A DNA stretch of 64,000 bases, taken from contig NZ_VLTK01000016.1 in NCBI RefSeq assembly GCF_007558825.1, forward strand, positions 355 through 64,354, read 5' to 3'. The notes beneath the pieces are model-generated. The model was not told the origin of the DNA and did not search any database. It saw nothing but the letters and a program-made list of their open reading frames with translations. This document shows, piece by piece, positions 46,221-55,058 of the stretch. The DNA comes from Brevibacterium aurantiacum (GTDB lineage Bacteria; Actinomycetota; Actinomycetes; Actinomycetales; Brevibacteriaceae). How positions within the stretch are numbered: the stretch's first letter is position 1; every line of letters starts with the position of its first letter. The position numbers and the translations under genes were made by a program.

Positions 46221-47374
46221 TGTCCAAGAAGGGTTCGGCGAAGAAGGACTCTAAGAAGAAGCCGAGCAAGAAGCAGTCGGATAAGCAGAAGTCAGCTGAG
46301 AAGAAGTCAGACCCGAAGGAAGACGAGGTCACCATGACTATCACGCAGGATGCGCAAGCGCCCGCACAGAGAACGAAGAAGGCGAAGGAGATTCTGTTCG
46401 CTTCGATCGCCTTCGTCGAGTCTCCCCTGCAGTTCCTCTCCGCACTCGAGGCCCACGACCCCGCCGAGGACCTGCTGATTCGGGCCCGCGCCAATGCGAA
46501 GGGCATGACCTCGTTCCTCGACGCCTTCGACTCCGCATGGCTGCCGGAGAACATCACCCTCGAACGTGTCGGAGCCAAGCCCGGAATCCTGCGCAGACAG
46601 AATTTCGACCGCATCTACATCGGCGACGCGTGCTCAGGGCAGGTCCACAAGGCCCTTGCGCTTGCCTACCTGGAGCGTCGCATGCCTGAAGTCGTCATCC
46701 TCGATGACGGTCTGGCCACCTATTCGACCATCGAAATCCTCACCGCCAGACGTGGACCCCTTGTGCGTCCGAGGCAGAAGCTCAAGGCCTCCCGCGCGAT
46801 CATGTCCGCACATGTCGCGGACCGTCTGCGCGGGCTGGCACCGGTAGGCAAACTGCGCTGGCACACCGCACTGCCGGTCTCGAAGGCCATGCGCAAGGCC
46901 TTCCTCAAAACTGGTGCGGAGATCACCCGCCACAAGTTCGAGCACCTGCAGACCCTGCCCACCGGCGGCAGCCACCCGCGGGACAACCCTGTCATCGGCT
47001 CGGCCCTGGTCGCCGACGGGCTGATCCACGCAGATTCCTACCGTGCCTGGCTCGAGGAACTGATGGCCAATGGTCCGATCACCTATTACCCGCACCGCCG
47101 CGAGACCGACGAGTTCCTCGCCGAGCTCAGCCGTGACGAGCGAGTACGCATCAAACACGTCGGTCTGCCGATCGAACTGCGCCTGGTCAACCTGCCGCCG
47201 AACTCCACCATCCGCAGCCTGCCCAGCACCGCAGCGATCTCCCTGGCAACGCTGAACCCGGACGTGACGATCTCCGTCACCGAGATTCCGGCAGAATGGT
47301 GGACCGGTGCCTCAGCCGATAGTCTGCGTAAGTCCCTCAACGCCCAATCGGTCAAGGCAGATGTCGATACCTGA
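46217..47374 (+). CDS. GT52-like (sialyltransferase-type) glycosyltransferase
   Basis: After a Lys/Ser-rich head of about 39 residues the sequence resembles family 52-type glycosyltransferases: FASIAFVESPLQFLSALEAH at the N-terminus, YIGDACSGQVHKALALAYL, VVILDDGLATYSTIEIL, TYYPHRRETDEFL (about 289-301) in place of an HP motif, and RSLPSTAAISLATL (about 333) as a Ser/Thr motif. An internal ATG at 46334 has GAGG six bases upstream and would remove the Lys-rich head, so the start is uncertain. The donor sugar is probably CMP-linked, by analogy. Confidence 0.72.
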   Translation: MMSKKGSAKKDSKKKPSKKQSDKQKSAEKKSDPKEDEVTMTITQDAQAPAQRTKKAKEILFASIAFVESPLQFLSALEAHDPAEDLLIRARANAKGMTSFLDAFDSAWLPENITLERVGAKPGILRRQNFDRIYIGDACSGQVHKALALAYLERRMPEVVILDDGLATYSTIEILTARRGPLVRPRQKLKASRAIMSAHVADRLRGLAPVGKLRWHTALPVSKAMRKAFLKTGAEITRHKFEHLQTLPTGGSHPRDNPVIGSALVADGLIHADSYRAWLEELMANGPITYYPHRRETDEFLAELSRDERVRIKHVGLPIELRLVNLPPNSTIRSLPSTAAISLATLNPDVTISVTEIPAEWWTGASADSLRKSLNAQSVKADVDT

Positions 47375-48626
47375 ACCACCATCGCGCTCAGACGCACCAA
47401 TCCGAATCGTCTCCATCTCCGACAGCGAGTCCTACCTCAAATGGGCAACTCAGCTGCTGAGTTGCCTGCCCGGCGTCGAGGCCCACGTCTATCTCATCGA
47501 CAGCCCGATCCTGCCCACCCCAGAGCAGATCACCCATGCCATCGCCGGCACCGCCTGGGCCGGTCGCACGATCCCCGTCGTGACACGCACCGACCTGGCC
47601 CGCATCATCGCCGACCATCACGCCGACATCGTGCTCGGGGCTGCCACCGGACCGATCGTCGCCCAGCTCTTCCTCACCGCGCATATGCACGAGCACCGCC
47701 CGGCACTGATCTCGGGCCTGCCCGGCATGGGGCTTCCAGCCAGCACCAAGGGCATGAACTATCGCCGTCTGATGGATGGGTTCATCACCCATTCCTTCGC
47801 CGAGGTGGCCCAATACACCGAGGTCAGCGCGCTCACTCAGGTGCCGTGCGAGATCTACCTGGCCCGCCTGCCGATGCTGCGCTCACCCGAAGTGCCTCAG
47901 CGTGCCGCCGCAGCTGCTTCCCCCGTCATTGCTGATGGTTCTGTGCCACTCAAGCGCACCGAAGTCCCCCAGACACTGGTGTTCGCTCCGCAGGCCAAGG
48001 TGCCCGAGTCGCTGGAAGATCGCGAGGCGATCATTCGCGCCCTCGCCGAATTCGCCTCCCGTCACACAGACTCGAGCGCGGTCATCAAGATGCGCTCGAG
48101 GCCCGGTGAACACGAAACTCATCACGAACAGCACTCCTACGTCGACATCCTCAACTCCCTGCGTGCACAGGGTGTGCCTGGCGCAGAGCGCATCGGGCTC
48201 GGCTATGGTCCTCTCGATGAGTTCCTCGTGCCAGGTGCCGCCCTGGTCACCGTGTCATCGACGGCCGCGCTGGAGTCCTTCGACCGGGGCGTTCCCACCC
48301 TGCTGATCTCCGACTTCGGCTACGACAGAGATCTGCTCAACGAAGCCTTTGCCGATTCCGGTGCCACCGGCACCCTCGCCGAGGTTGCGGCCGGGTCCAT
48401 CGGATTTCCCACCTCGGCGTGGTTGGCTCAGAACTACTTCCATTCCGATGACGGGAGACTCCGTCACCATCTGGAGCTGCTGGCCACGCGTGCCCGGGCA
48501 TGTCAGCTGCCGAACCGGCGCAGCGCCGTATGGAAGCAGAAGCGTCTGCTCATCCGCGCCGAGCTGCGCACCTTGGCCCCCACCTCAGTCGTCCGCGCCT
48601 ACCGGAAACTGCGTACGCTGCGCTGA
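47361..48626 (+). CDS. DUF6716-type putative glycosyltransferase
   Basis: The ATG at 47361 overlaps the preceding gene by 14 bases and gives 421 residues. The sequence (IRIVSISDSESYLKWATQLLSCLPGVEAHVYLID, SGLPGMGLPASTKGMNYRRLMDGFITHS, LVTVSSTAALESFDRGVPTLLISDFGY) resembles proteins annotated as DUF6716, usually next to sialic-acid-type surface-polymer genes. The SSTAALE block near residue 296 has the layout of a nucleotide-sugar-binding Ser motif. It is the last gene of the cluster. The function is inferred from position and weak similarity. Confidence 0.68.
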   Translation: MSIPEPPSRSDAPIRIVSISDSESYLKWATQLLSCLPGVEAHVYLIDSPILPTPEQITHAIAGTAWAGRTIPVVTRTDLARIIADHHADIVLGAATGPIVAQLFLTAHMHEHRPALISGLPGMGLPASTKGMNYRRLMDGFITHSFAEVAQYTEVSALTQVPCEIYLARLPMLRSPEVPQRAAAAASPVIADGSVPLKRTEVPQTLVFAPQAKVPESLEDREAIIRALAEFASRHTDSSAVIKMRSRPGEHETHHEQHSYVDILNSLRAQGVPGAERIGLGYGPLDEFLVPGAALVTVSSTAALESFDRGVPTLLISDFGYDRDLLNEAFADSGATGTLAEVAAGSIGFPTSAWLAQNYFHSDDGRLRHHLELLATRARACQLPNRRSAVWKQKRLLIRAELRTLAPTSVVRAYRKLRTLR

Positions 48627-48753
48627 CAGGGCCACCTGGCGCGGGGCCACCTGGCCACTGCGCGTCGATACGACGGTGGAGCCCCCACAGCACTGTGCAC
48701 GCACCGGAGTCTCGAAGCTCCGCCGTTGCGTCGATGGCACCAGCGCGGCAGGT

Positions 48754-49533
48754 TCAGGCACGTTTCTGCAACTGAGTCTCCACACCGAGGATGATGGTCT
48801 CGAGCCCGTATTCGTAGATCGCTCTGTGGCTGGTCACCGCTTGGTACTTCTCCCCCACAGCTGACCCCACCCTGCTCGATATGGGAAATGAGCCTGCGGG
48901 CATCACCTGTTCCAGCAGTGGAGCATTGGCGCTCCACCACTCGAGGTCGCTCACACCCGAACCGGCCATGAGCCTCTGCGCATTGATGCTGCCGGCCGCG
49001 CTGGCCGAGGCAAGCGATTCGATGAGCGAGACCGTGTGGTCCATGGCGATGTCGTCGAGTCCGGTGCCCTCGAAGGCCTCGAGCGCCCATTCATAGCGGG
49101 CCGAGATCCCGGGTCCGATCCACGGCCGGTGTGACTGTGTATCGACCAACCACGGATGCCGGTGATACTCGTCCCAGAGGATCCCCGAGAAGGTGCGCAC
49201 CCGGTCCGCCAGCGACCCCGAATGCTCAGGCTGCGGACTGAGCCCGATGACCTTGTCGACCATGAGCCCGATCAGACCGGATCTGTGCGGCACGTAGCTG
49301 TACAGGGTCATGACCGAGACTCCGACCGCCTCGGCGACCTTGCGCATCGAGAGCGCCTCAAGTCCTTCCGCGTCGGCGAGGACGATCGCGGCATCGATGA
49401 CCTGATCAACGCTGAGCTTCCGCCGCGGACCGCGCCGGCCTTGCTCCACGTCGAGATGCTCACGCCACAGCAGGCGCAGGACCACGTCGGCACTCTCCGG
49501 ATCGAACCGTTGCGAGTCGGCTTCGGAATTCAT
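48754..49533 (-). CDS. TetR-family repressor of the adjacent ABC exporter
   Basis: A helix-turn-helix (VIDAAIVLADAEGLEALSMRKVAEAVGVSVMTLYSYVPHRSGLIGLMVD, about residues 45-92) follows an extension of about 35 residues. The C-terminal half is of the TetR_C all-helical type. It is divergent from the ABC ATPase/permease pair, the classical arrangement for a drug-sensing repressor controlling an exporter. Confidence 0.87.
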   Translation of the reverse strand: MNSEADSQRFDPESADVVLRLLWREHLDVEQGRRGPRRKLSVDQVIDAAIVLADAEGLEALSMRKVAEAVGVSVMTLYSYVPHRSGLIGLMVDKVIGLSPQPEHSGSLADRVRTFSGILWDEYHRHPWLVDTQSHRPWIGPGISARYEWALEAFEGTGLDDIAMDHTVSLIESLASASAAGSINAQRLMAGSGVSDLEWWSANAPLLEQVMPAGSFPISSRVGSAVGEKYQAVTSHRAIYEYGLETIILGVETQLQKRA

Positions 49534-49610
49534 TCTTGCAGTCTACTCCGTGCGGTGTACAATGTTTCAACCAGAACAATTCCGTACAGTGTTACTAGTT
49601 AGGAATCGGA
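49534..49610. promoter_or_regulatory. Divergent promoter/operator region between the TetR gene and the ABC exporter
   Basis: The 77-base gap contains GTGTAC at 49553-49558 and GTACAGTG at 49584-49591, which can be read as an inverted TGTAC/GTACA pair about 30 bases apart. It is the likely operator site, but the exact palindrome is unclear. Confidence 0.4.
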
Positions 49611-50591
49611 ATGCGCCAAACAGGCGAACGACACCTGGGAAGTCCGGCAGTGCGAGCCTCGGGGCTGATAAAGACCTACGGCAAGATGCGTGCTCTCGAC
49701 GAACTCTCGATTGAGTTTCCAGCAGGACGGATCCATGGCCTGCTCGGACCAAATGGAGCTGGGAAGTCGACACTGATCAACATCCTGAGCACGCTCGTCG
49801 ACGTCTCCGAAGGCAGCGCAGAGGTCGTCGGCTTCGACGTCAGCGCCCAGGCGACCGAGGTACGCCGGCGCATCGGACTGATCGGCCAGAGCGCAGCCCT
49901 CGATGAAGTCCTCGGCGGCCGCCAGAATCTTGTGATGTTCGGCCAGCTGTTCGGACTCTCTCGCCGTGACGCCAGATCGAGGGCCGATGAGCTGCTTGAG
50001 AAGTTCTCCCTCACCGAGGCGGCGGACCGTGCTGTGAGCACCTATTCGGGAGGAATGCGTCGACGCCTCGACATCGCCGTGGGAATGGTCCTTGACCCCG
50101 AGATCCTCTTCCTCGACGAACCGACCACCGGTCTCGATCCGCGCGGGCGCACAGATGTGTGGAACTCGGTGCGCGAGATCGCCAGCCGCGGCACGACCGT
50201 ACTGCTGACCACCCAGTATTTGGAGGAGGCAGATGTTCTGGCAGATCGGATCTCGATCATGAAGTCGGGCAGGATCATCGCCGAGGGCACCCCGAGCGAA
50301 CTCAAACAGCAGCGCGGAGGTGACCGAATCGAGATCACCGGAGGCGACGCGGCCAAGGCCCGGGCCATCCGCGATGCACTGCGCACCGGAGCAGCAGACG
50401 ACGAGGCTGGCGAGATTGATCTGAACGAGGAGACCGGTGTCGTCACCTACCCTGCGACACGCGGCTCGCGTGATCTCAGCACGGTCATCCGCCGCCTCGA
50501 CAATGCAGGAGTCATCGCAGACGACATCATCCTGCGCCGACCTACTTTGGACGAGGTCTTCCTCGCCCTGACCGAGAAGGAGCATGCATGA
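49611..50591 (+). CDS. Drug-resistance-type ABC transporter ATP-binding protein (DrrA-like)
   Basis: The 326-residue protein carries GPNGAGKSTLINILSTLVDV (Walker A), YSGGMRRRLDIAVGMV (signature) and ILFLDEPTTGLDPRGR (Walker B), the profile of DrrA-type export ATPases. A C-terminal regulatory extension of about 100 residues includes a domain ending in RRPTLDEVFLALTEKE. It overlaps the permease gene by four bases and is probably controlled by the divergent TetR. Confidence 0.9.
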   Translation: MRQTGERHLGSPAVRASGLIKTYGKMRALDELSIEFPAGRIHGLLGPNGAGKSTLINILSTLVDVSEGSAEVVGFDVSAQATEVRRRIGLIGQSAALDEVLGGRQNLVMFGQLFGLSRRDARSRADELLEKFSLTEAADRAVSTYSGGMRRRLDIAVGMVLDPEILFLDEPTTGLDPRGRTDVWNSVREIASRGTTVLLTTQYLEEADVLADRISIMKSGRIIAEGTPSELKQQRGGDRIEITGGDAAKARAIRDALRTGAADDEAGEIDLNEETGVVTYPATRGSRDLSTVIRRLDNAGVIADDIILRRPTLDEVFLALTEKEHA

Positions 50592-51370
50592 GCATTGTCA
50601 GAGAAGGCCTCATACTCACCCGCAGAGACCTCGCCCATTGGGTGCGTCAACCGTGGTCACCGATCTTCGGCCTGCTGTTCACCATCATGTTGCTGCTCAT
50701 GTTCGCATTCATCTTCGGCGGATCCATCCAGTTGCCCGGTGGTGGCGACTACATTCAGTTCCTGCTGCCGGGCATGATGACGCTGGCGATGATGTTCGGA
50801 CTCGAATCCACCATGACGACGATGGCGGCTGATGCGAAGAAGGGGATCACCAACCGCTTCCGGTCGATGCCCATCAGTGACGCATCTGTCTCGCTGGGAC
50901 GAGTCGGCGCAGACATGGTCAGTTCGATGGTCGAGATTGCGATTCTCATCATCGGCGGTCTGCTGCTGGGGTGGCGGGCGACGAACTCGCCGCTGGCGGC
51001 ACTGGTCGCAGTGGCACTGCTCCTGTGGCTGCGCTTCGCCGTTCTGTGGGTCGGCATCTTCCTCGGGCTCACTGCGGGGCGGAATGAGGGAGCGACCGTG
51101 CTTGTGCAGGTTCTCGTCTGGCCGGTCGGGTTCCTCTCGAACGTCTTCGTCGCCCCGGAGTTCATGCCCGCGTGGCTTGGAGCGCTGTCGACATGGAATC
51201 CGATCTCGGCCACCTCGACCGCTGTTCGCGAGCTGTTCGGCAATCCCTCCGGAATGACCGGCGGGTGGCTGGCCGACTACGGGATCGTGGCAGCCATCGC
51301 TTGGCCGTTGGTGATCACTGCCGTGTTCATGCCGCTGTCCGCTCGGGCCTACCGGCGGCTGAGGAAATGA
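50588..51370 (+). CDS. ABC-2-type transporter permease (DrrB-like)
   Basis: The 260-residue protein has six predicted membrane segments (IFGLLFTIMLLLMFAFIFGG, PGMMTLAMMFGLEST, MVEIAILIIGGLLLG, and others) and the DrrB-type loop KKGITNRFRSMPIS. Together with the upstream ATPase it should export a small lipophilic compound. The C-terminus ends in RAYRRLRK. Confidence 0.9.
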   Translation: MSIVREGLILTRRDLAHWVRQPWSPIFGLLFTIMLLLMFAFIFGGSIQLPGGGDYIQFLLPGMMTLAMMFGLESTMTTMAADAKKGITNRFRSMPISDASVSLGRVGADMVSSMVEIAILIIGGLLLGWRATNSPLAALVAVALLLWLRFAVLWVGIFLGLTAGRNEGATVLVQVLVWPVGFLSNVFVAPEFMPAWLGALSTWNPISATSTAVRELFGNPSGMTGGWLADYGIVAAIAWPLVITAVFMPLSARAYRRLRK

Positions 51371-51483
51371 TCGTCAACGAACCACCAGCGTTCAGCTTGT
51401 CGCGTCGCGACGATCTCCACCGAGATGGTGAATTTCATGGGACGGCCTCCGGGTCCCGCAGTCGTCGGCCCTCCAGGACTTGA
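51371..51483. other. Spacer between the exporter and the YdhG-like gene
   Basis: A 113-base convergent gap. I see no hairpin with a clear stem and no coding frame. Confidence 0.4.
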
Positions 51484-51846
51484 TCACCGCCGGTCCTCAT
51501 CAATCTGGCGCTTATGGAAGATAACGAGATCCTCGATCAGGTCGGTCGGCAGCGGCTTTGTCAGTGTGAACTGAATCGCGTGGACAGTGGTCTTGTAGTC
51601 CTCCAGTCGGTCCTTGAATTCTTCGATCGCCCACGATGAGGGGAACAGGCTCATGTGCTTCTTCGAAGCAGTGAAGTACACCAATGCACGATCTTTGTAC
51701 TTCAGGGTCGGCATGCGGTAGCTCATCGATTCTTCGACACTCGGCACGAGCTCGGTCACGAGCGCACGAATTCGCTCGAGCTCCGCTCGGAACGCCGGAT
51801 CAACACCATCAAGATACTCGTCGACGGTCATCGCCTTTTCACTCAT
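51484..51846 (-). CDS. YdhG/DUF1801-type protein
   Basis: The 120-residue protein fits the YdhG-like DUF1801 family: MTVDEYLDGVDPAFRAELERIRALVTELVPSVEESMSYRMPTLKYKDRALVYF and SSWAIEEFKDRLEDYKTT. Members have been linked to iron handling (frataxin-like), but this is not certain. The start is the ATG at 51846, preceded by AGAGGGA; a GTG one codon upstream is an alternative. It is a single gene on the minus strand. Confidence 0.8.
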   Translation of the reverse strand: MSEKAMTVDEYLDGVDPAFRAELERIRALVTELVPSVEESMSYRMPTLKYKDRALVYFTASKKHMSLFPSSWAIEEFKDRLEDYKTTVHAIQFTLTKPLPTDLIEDLVIFHKRQIDEDRR

Positions 51847-51914
51847 CACAGATTCCCTCTGGTCGTTGTCAGCCCCGCAAGCAACGATGCGTCAGTGAAG
51901 TCAGCACTGCAACC

Positions 51915-52427
51915 CTACTGACGATCATCGGGAACGGTGCTCGGTTCGTCCATCTCCACGACCACCTCGGCGGCCGGCGTTGCTTCCTTGAATACCCAGG
52001 TCCGGTAGGCGTAGAAGCGGAAGATCATGGCCAGGCCGACGCCGATGATGTTGGTCGAAATGTTGTAGGTCAGCTGATCACGCATGTCGAGCAGGTACCA
52101 GGTCACGCCCAGCGGGATGACGGTGATGATCATTCCGGCCATGTTGACGGCGACGAAGAGCAAGACGCCGCGCAGATTCGAACCGGTCGTCCGGTCCCCG
52201 TAGGTCCAGAGTCTGTTGCCCATCCATACGACGGCCATCGAGATGATGGTGGAGACGATCTTGGCCTTGATCGGGCTGCCCTCGAGTAACGGGGGGATCG
52301 ATCCCAGGCCGTAGGCGAGGACGTTGGAGAGTCCCACGTCGACGATGTATCCCAAACCACCGACAGTGAGAAACTTGAACGCTTCCGCCGCGAGGCGCCG
52401 CACACGGGCGGACAAAGACTCTTTCAT
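51915..52427 (-). CDS. GtrA-family membrane protein
   Basis: Four membrane segments are visible (FKFLTVGGLGYIVDVGLSNVLAY, AKIVSTIISMAVVWMGNRLWTY, VLLFVAVNMAGMIITVIPLGVTWYLL, NIIGVGLAMIFRFYAYRTWVF), the layout of GtrA proteins thought to flip polyprenyl-phosphate-linked sugars. The ATG at 52427 gives 170 residues; the longer frame to 52526 overlaps the next gene and is not supported. The GT2 and GT-C genes upstream form the usual trio. Confidence 0.86.
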   Translation of the reverse strand: MKESLSARVRRLAAEAFKFLTVGGLGYIVDVGLSNVLAYGLGSIPPLLEGSPIKAKIVSTIISMAVVWMGNRLWTYGDRTTGSNLRGVLLFVAVNMAGMIITVIPLGVTWYLLDMRDQLTYNISTNIIGVGLAMIFRFYAYRTWVFKEATPAAEVVVEMDEPSTVPDDRQ

Positions 52428-52497
52428 TACAGTCACCGAGTCTAATCGGCCAGGTTTCGGACTCGCTGAATGTCCTTGATCGCGGCGTGCCCGACGA

Positions 52498-54045
52498 TCA
52501 CGGGGCCTTCCCCTGATCCGAAGCATCTGTGGCTGCAGGTGACTGCCGGGCTGCCGGTGCTCGCTGGGCTGCCGAACCTCGCCGAGTCCGCCACATCGCC
52601 AGGACGAACAGCAGTGCGGTGGTCACGGCGAGCGCCGGCCAGAACGTGTACCGGAAATGGTTCGACGGGACGATCGGAAAGTATCCGAACACATAGAACA
52701 GCGCCGAGGTGGACAGCATCGTGATCTCGGGCCAGAAGGTCCGTACCCCGGCAGCCTTCACCGACGTCGCATGCCGGGCTCGAGCGCGGTAAGCGAAGAC
52801 CAGGAGGAGACCTGCAAGAAGGGTCCAGAACCAGGGTTTGAACAGCATCGGGAACGTGTCGAGTGCGAAGTCCTCGACATAGGGCCTCACGATGTAGTCG
52901 GCCTTGACGTCCCCCTGCTTGAGACCAACCTTAGCCGCGTCGAAGTGCCACTCGGCGGGCCAATACTCGAGGGCCGAAGAGAAGAAGTAGAAGGAGAAGA
53001 CGGCGAATCGGTACTCGACATAACGGAGTGGGTGGGTGATGACCTCGCTCAACCACAGGTCCTTCAGCTCATCCTGGTGGGCGATCGGTTCGAAATCTTT
53101 CCCTGTTGCGCCCTTGCCGTAACAGTTCCAGTAGGCGTCCCAGATCTCGCCCTTCTCCAGACATTTGTCTCGGGCTGTGCTGATCTTGTCCTTGAGCTCG
53201 GCTGGCGCGTCCGAGGCTTGGAGATCGCCGTCGGGCACGGAGAACATGACGTCGTCGAGGAAGATCTGCGAGATCTGACCGGTGGCCGCCACGTCCTCCT
53301 GCGATTCGATGGCCGCATCCGTGGCCTTGAGTCCCGCGCCCAGGACGATGAGGACCAGCACAGAGGCCACAGCCGTGGCCACGCCTCGCCGTGCGGCGAA
53401 CCGGGCACCGGCCCCTCCTGCGAACGTGGCGAAGCGTCGACTGCTGCGCAGCCGCTTGACCAACAGATAGCCGAAATAGACGGCGATCGGGACGATGGCG
53501 AAGACGGCGTTCTTCCGCAGTCCGAACGCATACACGAGCAGCACCAGAGCCGGAATCCAGAGCAGCCACGTCTTCGGGATGAACCGAGTGATGATGAGGA
53601 TAACCACGGCCAGCAGCATGGCCACAGCCATCTGCGTGTCCTTCCACATCGTCGTCATCTGCGACACCACCCACGGGGTGGCCATGATCGCCGGCCCGAC
53701 CAGCGACACCCACCGAGGTGCTCCCCACCGGTGCACGATCACGCCGAGGGCCCAGCAGGCGAGCGCAAGGATGACGACCTGCAGGACGAACAGGCTTCCG
53801 GCTGCACCGGTGATGCTGATGAGCGCTCGCCACACGGCGCTCATCACCGGTGGGTGCCAGTCGGAGAAAGGGATATCGCCCGTGGCTTGTGCATACTGGT
53901 TGCCGATATCGACATTGGCACGCCCCGGGAGGAAGAGCTTGATGAAGACCAGGGAGGGCACGAGTATCAGCAGCGCGAGGAAGACATCCCAGGCAAGCGC
54001 CGAGGCGAAGAAGCCTCGCAGCTTCGGTGGTTTCGGTGCCGTCAT
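52498..54045 (-). CDS. GT-C-type membrane glycosyltransferase
   Basis: The 515-residue protein has about ten membrane helices. Its first external loop carries acidic residues typical of GT-C catalytic sites (FLPGRANVDIGNQYAQATGDIPFSDWHPPVMSAVWRALI, with an Asp and the DWHPP motif). A large extracytoplasmic segment (about 250-370) follows, and a Pro/Ala-rich tail ends the protein. It likely transfers a sugar from a polyprenyl-phosphate carrier to a surface polymer. The start overlaps the GT2 gene stop by four bases. Confidence 0.78.
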   Translation of the reverse strand: MTAPKPPKLRGFFASALAWDVFLALLILVPSLVFIKLFLPGRANVDIGNQYAQATGDIPFSDWHPPVMSAVWRALISITGAAGSLFVLQVVILALACWALGVIVHRWGAPRWVSLVGPAIMATPWVVSQMTTMWKDTQMAVAMLLAVVILIITRFIPKTWLLWIPALVLLVYAFGLRKNAVFAIVPIAVYFGYLLVKRLRSSRRFATFAGGAGARFAARRGVATAVASVLVLIVLGAGLKATDAAIESQEDVAATGQISQIFLDDVMFSVPDGDLQASDAPAELKDKISTARDKCLEKGEIWDAYWNCYGKGATGKDFEPIAHQDELKDLWLSEVITHPLRYVEYRFAVFSFYFFSSALEYWPAEWHFDAAKVGLKQGDVKADYIVRPYVEDFALDTFPMLFKPWFWTLLAGLLLVFAYRARARHATSVKAAGVRTFWPEITMLSTSALFYVFGYFPIVPSNHFRYTFWPALAVTTALLFVLAMWRTRRGSAAQRAPAARQSPAATDASDQGKAP

Positions 54046-55058
54046 GAGGCGAGCGAAGTCCTCGTTGCTGGCGACTGACGAACAGTTTGACGCGGCAGGT
54101 CAAGCTCCGAGGTGCTGGCTTCAGGCACACTGACCGCCGGTAACCCCAGGTAGGCCAACCGCGAAGTCTCACGCCTGGCACGGCGCAGACCGTCCAAGGT
54201 CAGTCCCACACTGCCGAGCAGGAAGGCCAGTCCCATGAGGGCAGCGGCGAGGATGGCCGTCGGGAACCTGGGCACCAGTCCGGTCTGCCAGAACTCCCAG
54301 ACCACGGGCAACCCGAACAGCAGTGACAATGCGGCCAAGATCGTGGTGATGACACCGTAGAACAGCCTCGGCCGTTCGTGTCTGACCAGGGCGGAGATGA
54401 GGCCGAGGATGCGGAACCCGTCCTTGAACGTCGAGAGTTTGGACTCGCTGCCATCGGGACGGTCACGGAAGTCGATGGGCACCTCGGTGCTGGGCAGACG
54501 CAGCGACATCATGTGCACGGTCAGCTCCGTCTCGATCTCGAAGCGCTTGCTGATTGCGGGGAACGACTTCACGAACCTGCGGGAGAACACCCGGTAGCCG
54601 GAGAGCATGTCGGTGACCTGGGATTGGAATAGCCACCCGGTGAGCCGATTGAACATCATGTTCCCGGCTTCATGCCCGGGCCGGTAGGAGGTGGACTCCT
54701 GATTGTCCTGGCGCACCCCGAGCACATGGTCATACGGCCCGGAGACCAGGGTCTCGATCATCTCGGGAAGGTGGGAGGCCTCGTAGGTGTCATCGCCGTC
54801 GATCATCACGTAGATGTCGGCCTCGATATCGGCGAAGGCACGCCTGACGACGTTGCCCTTGCCCGGGGAATTCTCCTTGCGAACGATCGCGCCCGCCTCG
54901 GTGGCTCTCTGCGAGGTCAGGTCGGTGGAGCAGTTGTCGTAGACGTAGACGGTGATCCCGGGGACAGCCTTCTTCAGGTCGTTGACCACCGTCGCAACCG
55001 TGATCTCCTCATTGTGGCAGGGGACGATCGCAGCGATCCTGGTGGTGTCCTCGAGCAT
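54042..55058 (-). CDS. Polyprenyl-phosphate glycosyltransferase (GT2, GtrB/DPM-like)
   Basis: From the ATG at 55058 the enzyme has IAAIVPCHNEEITVATVVNDL, VYVYDNCSTDLT, ENSPGKGNVVRRAFADIEADIYVMIDGDDTYEASHL (DXD), MLSGYRVFSRRFVKSFP and RDRPDGSESKLSTFKDGFRI, followed by two C-terminal membrane segments. This is the layout of enzymes that load a sugar on undecaprenyl-phosphate. It forms the first gene of the GtrB/GT-C/GtrA set. A GGGA precedes the start. Confidence 0.86.
   Translation of the reverse strand: MLEDTTRIAAIVPCHNEEITVATVVNDLKKAVPGITVYVYDNCSTDLTSQRATEAGAIVRKENSPGKGNVVRRAFADIEADIYVMIDGDDTYEASHLPEMIETLVSGPYDHVLGVRQDNQESTSYRPGHEAGNMMFNRLTGWLFQSQVTDMLSGYRVFSRRFVKSFPAISKRFEIETELTVHMMSLRLPSTEVPIDFRDRPDGSESKLSTFKDGFRILGLISALVRHERPRLFYGVITTILAALSLLFGLPVVWEFWQTGLVPRFPTAILAAALMGLAFLLGSVGLTLDGLRRARRETSRLAYLGLPAVSVPEASTSELDLPRQTVRQSPATRTSLAS

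Noticed and set aside
48627..48753. Terminator after the glycosyltransferase operon
   Set aside because: Only short repeats (GGCCACCTGG) were seen; no stable stem with a T-tract.
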